A program made the translations under genes and the position numbers. Of a stretch of DNA of 64,000 nt, positions 57,715 to 64,000 are shown one piece after another. This DNA comes from Sympetrum striolatum. Lineage: Eukaryota; Arthropoda; Insecta; Odonata; Libellulidae. Position 1 is the stretch's first letter; each line of letters opens with the position of its first letter. A model generated the notes under the pieces. The model made no database searches. It worked only from the letters and a program-made list of their open reading frames with translations, and was not told the DNA's origin. The stretch spans positions 930,001 to 994,000 of the forward strand of contig CANPUZ010000048.1 in the NCBI GenBank assembly GCA_947579665.1, read 5' to 3'.

Positions 57715-57806
57715 TGCATTAACCTGTCTAAGAAGGAAACCCTGCATAAGCCGGAAATATCACGTGGTCCCCTGAGATTCCACCTTAGACAGGTTTTACT
57801 GTATTA
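57715..57806 (-). repeat. Right terminus of a pogo/Tigger-like element
   Basis: Read on the minus strand the end begins ACAGTAAAACCTGTCTAAGG and a related phrase AACCTGTCTAAGAAGGAAAC lies on the plus strand at 57720. This gives a sub-terminal inverted pair. It lies 400 bases beyond the transposase fragment and is its likely right end. Confidence 0.5.
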
Positions 57807-57959
57807 AATATACAAATTATCTATCTATTTGCAAGAGGTAATAATACAGTGAGAGTAGAAGATACAAAAATGCAAGGTACCAAAATACAAGTGCATTTGA
57901 GTTTATTATGAGCAGTTATTTTGCTTTTCAGTTGGTTAAGAGAGGAAAGCAGTCAACAT

Positions 57960-58300
57960 TAATACTGTTCACATCCCTCATAAACCTTGATAATGGTAAG
58001 ATAAATTATGTTTATGAAATAACACCTGAAAAGGACATTTATTTCTTACGCAGCGTTGCGGTACATTCAAATTAATAAGTGATAGAAGTTCTGGAGAGTT
58101 GATATTGTTATTTAACAGTTTGTGTAAGAAAATAATTCCAAAATTCCTTCTCCTATCCTCTAAAATTTCCATATTGTAAGTCTACTTTCATAATCAAGAT
58201 GTGAGAATTTATAGGATAATAAGCAGACAAATTTTTGTAGTACATGTTCTTTGAGGTCGATATGACGACAAGAGGACCACACTCAGCAACCAGATTCAAG
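57960..58300 (-). pseudogene. LINE ORF2 tail fragment, inverted
   Basis: On the minus strand EILEDRRRNFGIIFLHKLLN and then ELLSLINLNVPQRCVRNKCP match the LINE tail pattern (LE.RR...d..FL.KLLN ... LLs.InfnVP.R..R). Upstream pieces at 58200-58300 (RFLNLVAECG-like) are frameshifted. It lies directly downstream of the second ZAD gene's exons. Confidence 0.6.
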
Positions 58301-58626
58301 AAACAAATATAAATGTGAGGATCATGCAATGAATGTGGCAAATTTACTGCAATGAAGTCAAATTTATTTTTAAAAACAAGTATTGTGCTGGCTTGTAGCA
58401 TTCAGGAGATGAACTATCAAAATAAGGTCCTCCACATCAAGAGTTTTTCTTCTGACAATGAGTACCAACAGTGTTAGCAGAATGCAAGCAACTTTAATCG
58501 TGTATATATACACACACACTAAATTAATTGTATCTGCTGCAATGTACCTCACACACACCTCCCTGTTCAATAATACATTACAACTTACCCAAGAGAAATA
58601 GATACATTAACATTGTAATCACCTTT

Positions 58627-59276
58627 TCATTGCTGGTACTCTCTGCTTTTGTTTTCAGGAATAGTTTCTCTAAACCTATCGCATTTCTCTTTGAAGCACT
58701 TGAAGCCATGAGGTTTGTCAGAACAATCTGAACAGACGAAAGGTGGAAAATGGTCATCCAAGGCTACCTGAAACACAATATATAGAAACAATCAAAACAG
58801 TTGGTCCAATAATAAACAAGCGTACTGAAAAGTAATTATCATCAAGGAGAAAAGCAACCACCTGTTGCTATTTCGCATTTACTAGCAAAACTTTACTATT
58901 TAATTGCACAAATCCATTCTATTTCGTGTTGGAGATGGCGCAATTGTTTTGCAGTACATTCGTAAGGTAACTATATCGTAAAAATTCGGTACCATCTTTG
59001 CAAATACGTTTAAAACCATCATTGTAAGTTAAAGGCGTAAAATAAGAATATATAAGTGGCTAAAGTAAAAGTTATGAATTGTTACCTCGTAATTGAGAAC
59101 TTCACATAGAGTTCGAGCTACATTCTTCAATGAAAAGAATAACACAGCCAACTTGCACGTTTACTCACGATTTTGAGAACCAAAACTCCATCTCTGTCTT
59201 CCTGCTGCAGGGAGACGAAGCGGATGGTCAACAATCCGGGAGATTTTTCAAACCTAGTCTGTTGGTGGTCAGCCAT
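58627..59276 (-). CDS. ZAD-like N-terminal exons of a second zinc-finger gene, partial
   Basis: Exon 1 (59276-59169, donor GTGAGT) starts at an ATG in good context (GAAGATGGC) and reads MADHQQTRFEKSPGLLTIRF, then VLVLKI. Exon 2 (59124-59086) reads NVARTLCEVLNYE. Exon 3 (from 58767, acceptor TTTCAG) reads VALDDHFPPFVCSDCSDKPH, then FKEKCDRFRETIPE, and stays open to a TGA at 58627-58629. Introns are phase 0. The middle and second pair fit a ZAD (..LP.F.C..C....F..FK.KC), but the first C-x2-C pair is missing: RFEKS stands where CRFCEKS-like sequence is expected. The exon-3 donor is unclear and no zinc-finger exon follows within reach. Confidence 0.55.
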
Positions 59277-59289
59277 CTTCTCCAACACT

Positions 59290-60117
59290 GTTTACGGTGG
59301 TTGGCGGCGGAGGCGCACGAGATATCGATGCTCGAATGTTTGCGCATGGGCCGAGTTACAATTTAAAATCTATTAAGCCAAAGACAACGAAAAGCAATCA
59401 TTAAATCAAAAGGCATTGATATGAAACGTACTAATAACAATTTATGTTTTCAGGTATCGATTTAAGGAATTCCGTCATCCCACTAGTTAAAAATATGTCC
59501 GATACATTCACTAGAAATTGTTTTTGAAGTAAGTTGTAATTACATACTTTTAAGGCTAACAAATCAGATAAGAACTAATTATCGAAGAAGATTATAATGT
59601 TAGCAATTTGCATTTTGGTTTCATGGAAAGAAAGCTTGATTATGCTTTGTTGACGTCGTTCCTTACCTCGATTTCATAGAACCGTTGATTTTAATTTAAT
59701 TTTGGAAAGAATTGGACTGAACGAATTAGCTGAACACTTTCTTTTGAAAGATAATGGACATTAGCAATGCCATTTTTAGTATTTAACGCCGTTCTTTATG
59801 CGAACTTCGCATACCTCTGATATCAGGAAGGAAGGTCTGTCGCATTTTCATTCAAGAATTTTGCTGGGTTCGAAGCAAGATGCGAAAAGGGCATATGAAA
59901 AAACCGAGCATTGAAAAGTATAACATATGATTTATTGCTTGGAGTTGTTAATCATGAAAAGTCTTCATTTTATTCGGTCAGGTTACTACGGAAGATATTG
60001 CCACTAAGTTACAAATCAGTTTTCACGATACTGTGACTTGCAAGATATTTGTCCTCGAGTGGACGCGATGAAGAAAGGTCGAATAACACTTGGGGAATGG
60101 AATGACCATCGATCCAG
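59290..60117. other. Noncoding
   Basis: Presumed upstream region of the second ZAD gene, then AT-rich DNA without recognisable features. Confidence 0.35.
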
Positions 60118-60600
60118 CGGTGATGACGTCACGATAAGGTGATGATAGAAGAAGACCTCCTGCCGGAGGATGATGCCCTGTTAGCGAATCGAGAGGCGAA
60201 TAAATCGGAAGTCCCGCGGAGGCATTAGTTAGAGTAAAACTGCGGGGTAAAAAATGGTGCAGGGGATGTTCTTCGGTAGGGTTGATGTGGTAGAGAGGTG
60301 TGGGCGGGTTGGTGAGCTGGAATTTGTCGAAGGGTTTGAATAATAAGTCGGGGGCGGAGAAAATTTTGAAAAAAAGGCCCCGGGAAAGCGATTTTTCGTT
60401 GAAAAAACGGAGGAAATCCGTGGATTTTGATAGAAATTTTCCGATCTGCTTGAAAACGAAAGGTGTACCCTTGGAGAAGAAGTAAAATGTTTTCAACGCA
60501 AATTTGGACATGATATTAAGATGGTATTCAAAATAAGTAGAAAAAGGATTCTAAAGATTCGCTGCAATTAAATCGTCCGGCATCGAACCCGGGGAACCTA
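60118..60600 (-). repeat. Direct duplication, copy 1, with a long minus-strand open frame
   Basis: Repeats at 61698-62185 in the same orientation. The minus-strand frame (60511-60023, 162 codons) contains KSTDFLRFFNEKSL, GLFFKIFSAPDLLFK and HPLHHFLPRSFTLTN. The right end carries TCCGGCATCGAACCCGGG, a box-B motif of the dispersed family on the minus strand. No known domain is recognised. Confidence 0.65.
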
Positions 60601-61697
60601 CTTGAGCGAAAATATTTCTTTTCACAAAGGGGATAAATTATGATTTACCCTTTCGCGACGGCGGGCACAGCGTAAATTTTCTACGGTCCGCCGATGTACT
60701 CGAGGAGAAATTCTTTCCTGATGTAAGGAGACGTTTTTGAGCGTTGCTGCCACCAGGTATAAAATTTGCCCATTTTTGAGTCCTCAGCCCCGGGATTTCT
60801 GACCTCATCGTCATAAACCCAGTGGGGGGCTAACATCCGGCTGCGACCGCCAGTGAGAGGAATTCTCAGAAACTGAATGTTTTTGCACACGTTTTGGTAA
60901 ATGATTATTTGTTGTAATTTTTGTCAATCTAACATTGAAAATAAATGCAATCTCTTGCGCCAAAGATGTACAACTTTTAAACGAAGTTCTAGTGTAAATA
61001 TTTACTATATTTCCACATCGTTTTCATGTATTAAGAACAAAACATATTTTCCATCCTTCTTTCACATCCGGGCTTCGGACCGGCAAAGGAGTAAGGAGAG
61101 TATTTTTGCGTATCAGAATTCTCTTGTGAAAGTATTGTAAATACGTTAATATCAACTCTAGCGTTTCGTTCAAAAGTTGTGCAATATCAGCGTAAGACAA
61201 GGATATTATTTCCAATGCAAAATTAACAACAATCACAAAATTAATTTATTGGCAAAACGAGTGAAAAAATATATCCTTAACAGCAACCCCATGCGGCGAC
61301 CGGCGCTGAAAAATGACCCTTCGACCTAAGGACACCCACGAGCTCGAACGAGAAAAGGGACAGAGATCCTTCTCTTCAAGGATTATAATCCGAACCCATT
61401 GATAACAATGGTACAACCATGAAACCGTTATTTCCAAGAATCGTCGAGAGATAGGAAAAATAATTGCAAAGGAAACGCAAAGTGATCGTAGACCGAGAAG
61501 AATAATCATAAATTAATGATGGAATACGGCACAATTTTTGAAGACACAATTACGATTCAAATAAACGAGCGTATTTCTACTTCGGAGTGAATTTGCGTAT
61601 TGTAATTGGCTTTTCAGGATAACTGAGTCACATTTATCCGAATGTAAGGAAAAGCGGAGGGAAAACGGAAGAAAGTCCATCGGCCCCTTTCTCCCGC
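60601..61697. other. Noncoding
   Basis: A 69-codon minus-strand frame at 60681-60890 (HWVYDDEVRNPGAEDSKMGK) and an 87-codon one at 61246-61509 are not recognised. Confidence 0.35.
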
Positions 61698-62185
61698 GGC
61701 GATGACGTCAGGATAAATTGATAAGCAGCAAGTCTTAGAAGAAGACCTCCTGTCGGAGGATGATGTCTTGGTAGCGAATTCGGAGGCGAATAAATCGGAA
61801 GTGCCGGATAGGGATTAGTTAGAGTAAAACCGCGGGGTAAAAAATGGTGCAGGGGATGTTTTCCGGTTGGGTTGATGTGGTAGGCAGTTGTGGGCGGGTC
61901 GGTGGGCTGGAATTCGTCGAAGGTTTTGAATAGTAAGTCGGGGGCGGAGAAAATTTTGAAAAAAAGGCCCCGGAAAAGCGATTTTTCGTTGAAAAAACGG
62001 AGGAAGTCGGTGGATTTTGATGGAAATGATCGACTTCTTTCGCTCGGAAACATCGAGCACACCTTTGGAACCGATTAGACGAACGAGTAAAATGTTGTGA
62101 ACGCAAAGTTGGACATCATATCGAGAGGATCGTCAAAAGTAGAAAAAGGATTGAGAATATTGTTGAAATTCGCTGCAATTTAATC
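61698..62185 (-). repeat. Direct duplication, copy 2, with a matching minus-strand open frame
   Basis: Counterpart of 60118-60600. The minus-strand frame (62062-61634, 142 codons) repeats KSTDFLRFFNEKSL, GLFFKIFSAPDLLFK and HPLHHFLPRGFTLTN, then diverges. The shared core stays open in both copies over about 100 codons despite base changes. It passes straight into a box-B repeat on its right. Confidence 0.65.
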
Positions 62186-62420
62186 GAACCCGAGTCTTAC
62201 TGGTGAACTTACGATTCAGCACAACAGAATATCACCATCTGTAACTACGTGTGAAAATTCAAGCAGAAATATTGGCTGCAACTGCCATAACGACGTCCTA
62301 TTTTCACATACGAGTAAAATGCTGCGTGGAGATCGACAACAGTTATGTATCGGGACGGTCCTCAAAAGAAAAAAAAATTCAAAATATTGTTAAATTTCGC
62401 GGCAAGGTAAAACTGTCGAA
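62080..62420 (-). repeat. Box-B repeat family copy
   Basis: Family landmarks in order: ACATCATATCGAGAGGATCG, ATTTAATCGAACCCGAG (box-B-like, minus), AAATATTGGCTGCAACTGCC and ACGACGTCCTATTTTCACAT. A second terminus follows, CGAGTAAAATGCTGCGTGGA with CGGGACGGTCCTCAAAAG. Two partial copies appear joined. Confidence 0.75.
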
Positions 62421-63770
62421 GAGGACTGTTTGGAAAATTGAAGACTGTTTGGGTGTTATTTTTTTTTTTAACTAGAAATAGCCGGTTTTCGATGATATTT
62501 TCAGGTAAGACACTTCAAATATTGCGGCTTAAGGATGACTTTTGTTAAAGGTGGATGGGTTGAGTCGGCGGTTCGATGTCTTTTTAAGTAAAAATACGGT
62601 TTTTGTCGCAAATGTTGCCTTGTGTTAAGAAAAAGATAGTCACCCTCTCGTTCGGATCGCAAGCTATAATTGGTTTGCAAGCTAAATTAGTACCCAAGGT
62701 CTTTCAACACAAATATTAATTCTGATCGATTATCACACCCACCCAGCACCCCTTTTCACTCAATGAGCCCCGTGACCGAGTAGGAAATTGGGAAAAAACA
62801 GGTAAATAAGTCGATTACAAAAATGGCCGAAAAAACGTCAAAAATAGGTCATTTTCAAACAATAATATCTCCGAAAGGGAAGGTTTTATGAAGTATTCGA
62901 AAGAAGATATATTAACCGCCATCCTTTATCTATAACTTGGTGTAAGTTTCGTCAAAATATAATCATTATTAAGGGAGTTATTCAATTTCACCCAAACAGT
63001 ACCTACGTGAAATTTTACCGAAAAATTTTTCTTTTATATTAAGAATTGCCCTATTCCGTTGATTTTTTCGGGGAAGACACTTGAAATATCGCGGCTTATT
63101 ACGCAAATGATAACGACAAAGTACCTCGTGTAATTACTGAGATATATCGTTTATAGTGACCGAGGCACCGGAATGGCCCACGTAGGCCATGTTTAAAATG
63201 TTAGTTATCCAGATGTCGACGAGTTTCACCTCTTGGAAGTAGAAAAAAATCACGAATGTTAGCTTTCATACGGGCGCTAACTTTTAAAGAAAATGATGAA
63301 ATAATAACCTGAAAAGATGAAACGAGGTATATCATCCAGAAAATACAGTAAATAATCAGGGATTATACAGTATGCACGTAAACAAACAACTCTGTGCAAC
63401 ACAGTCATTTGTCAAATTTTCAGGGAGCAGAGATGGCAGCACCAGTGCACTAATTTCAATCTGTTCTTACTTTTCTTTGGCAGTATCTTATTTGGTAACT
63501 GTTGATGGATTTCGGAATGTTTTGAAGTTATCGAGAACGGTTTCGGAAATATAGCATGAGATGTGTTGCGCCAAATACTGTAACAGCACAGAAGTAGTGA
63601 GTTAATGCCACCGGTAAAACAGCCTTCATCGATAACTATACCCAAACAGAATTCCACCTTGATATAATTTCTTAATTGTCTTTTGCAGGAGAATCCATAT
63701 GACTTATCGGTTCTTCTTCCGGAGACCTTTATTATACATTGTATTTCATGTTCTACGTCAATAAGTCACG
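62421..63770. other. Noncoding with a short direct repeat
   Basis: AAGACACTTCAAATATTGCG (62507) and AAGACACTTGAAATATCGCG (63075) recur with similar flanks about 570 bases apart. No gene recognised. Confidence 0.4.
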
Positions 63771-63773
63771 GTT

Positions 63774-63863
63774 ATGTTAAATCTTGCAAGTACACCTATT
63801 CATGCCGCGAAAATGTGGGAAGTCCGGAGAGTATCTGCTGTTGTTAAGCTCGGTAAAGGAAAG
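63774..63863 (+). CDS. First coding exon of an unidentified gene
   Basis: ATG at 63774 opens 30 codons (MLNLASTPIHAAKMWEVRRV, then SAVVKLGKGK) and ends exactly at a consensus donor AAG-GTAAGTG at 63864, phase 0. The N-terminus is basic and lacks acidic residues apart from one Glu, compatible with a mitochondrial targeting sequence. The gene continues outside the window. A single exon with one good splice site is modest evidence. Confidence 0.4.
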
Positions 63864-64000
63864 GTAAGTGAAGCTTTTTACCGTCTTTAGTAATGTTTTT
63901 AGTATTTAATAACCTAACATTTAAGTTTGCTTACAAGAAGCATTTCTGATTAAATTTTCCCACATTTGTTATGGTTGTGTTTATTTACTTTACGCAAACG

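Noticed and set aside
54956..57806. One complete pogo/Tigger element from 54956 to 57806
   Set aside because: The two termini share only CAGTAnAACCT, and the interior contains other repeats and only a fragment of transposase; the ends may belong to different elements.
60300..60485. Lys/Arg-rich plus-strand frame (and its twin at 61890-62078)
   Set aside because: Antisense of the duplicated module. The minus-strand frame is longer and shared over a greater length; neither is proven.
1..64000. CRISPR arrays, rRNA, operons or plasmid/phage features
   Set aside because: No regularly spaced short identical repeats with unique spacers, no rRNA landmarks, and clear spliced eukaryotic exons.

Overview
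The window looks like AT-rich intergenic DNA from an arthropod nuclear genome, most probably an insect. It has GT-AG introns, ZAD-type and C2H2 zinc-finger exons (an arthropod-typical pair), and decayed elements of the Ty3/gypsy, Jockey, RTE, hAT and pogo/Tigger types. There are no bacterial features (no operons, Shine-Dalgarno sites, rRNA or CRISPR). Everything here was read by eye, so family names rest on motifs and intron models on splice consensus and phase.

Layout. 1-3.4 kb: gag-pol of a Ty3/gypsy-like element on the minus strand, cut by the window edge, with one frameshift and one stop. 3.4-13.5 kb: mostly plain AT-rich DNA, with a possible small unknown gene (8.3-10.3 kb, plus). 13.5-21.9 kb: a retroelement pile-up. 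A Jockey-like LINE has landed in an older LINE reverse transcriptase, a second copy of the same Jockey family lies inverted next to it, then come a roughly 190-bp tandem repeat, a LINE 3' end and a GC-rich LINE gag remnant. 22-27 kb: a cluster of X-box-like palindromes, a pair of direct repeats flanking two tRNA-like modules, a G-rich quadruplex candidate and a perfect hairpin. 31.1-32.6 kb: a non-autonomous hAT element with 8-bp target duplications. 34.6-38.6 kb: the best host gene, a seven-exon ZAD-C2H2 zinc-finger gene on the minus strand. 42.5-47 kb: repeats, two LINE fragments and a partial duplication of the zinc-finger gene that keeps three linker exons. 47-52.3 kb: a 1.26-kb element with long inverted ends, a two-exon Myb/SANT-like coding fragment and an RTE endonuclease remnant. 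54-58.3 kb: pogo/Tigger-type remains. 58.6-59.3 kb: the N-terminal exons of a second ZAD-like gene, minus strand. 60-62.4 kb: a pair of direct duplications with matching open frames. 63.8 kb: the first coding exon of an unidentified plus-strand gene.

Two threads run through the window. First, a ZAD zinc-finger cluster on one strand: gene 1, orphan linker exons and a second ZAD N-terminus. The complete introns of gene 1 are all phase 0, and the three orphan exons keep this. Gene 1 carries a TGA inside its ZAD, which a phase-preserving alternative acceptor would remove, and a TAA just before a sixth zinc finger. Second, an abundant dispersed repeat (about nine copies) carries box-B-like motifs (GGTTCGAnnCC) spaced about 170 bp apart; it has inserted into or next to several of the other elements.
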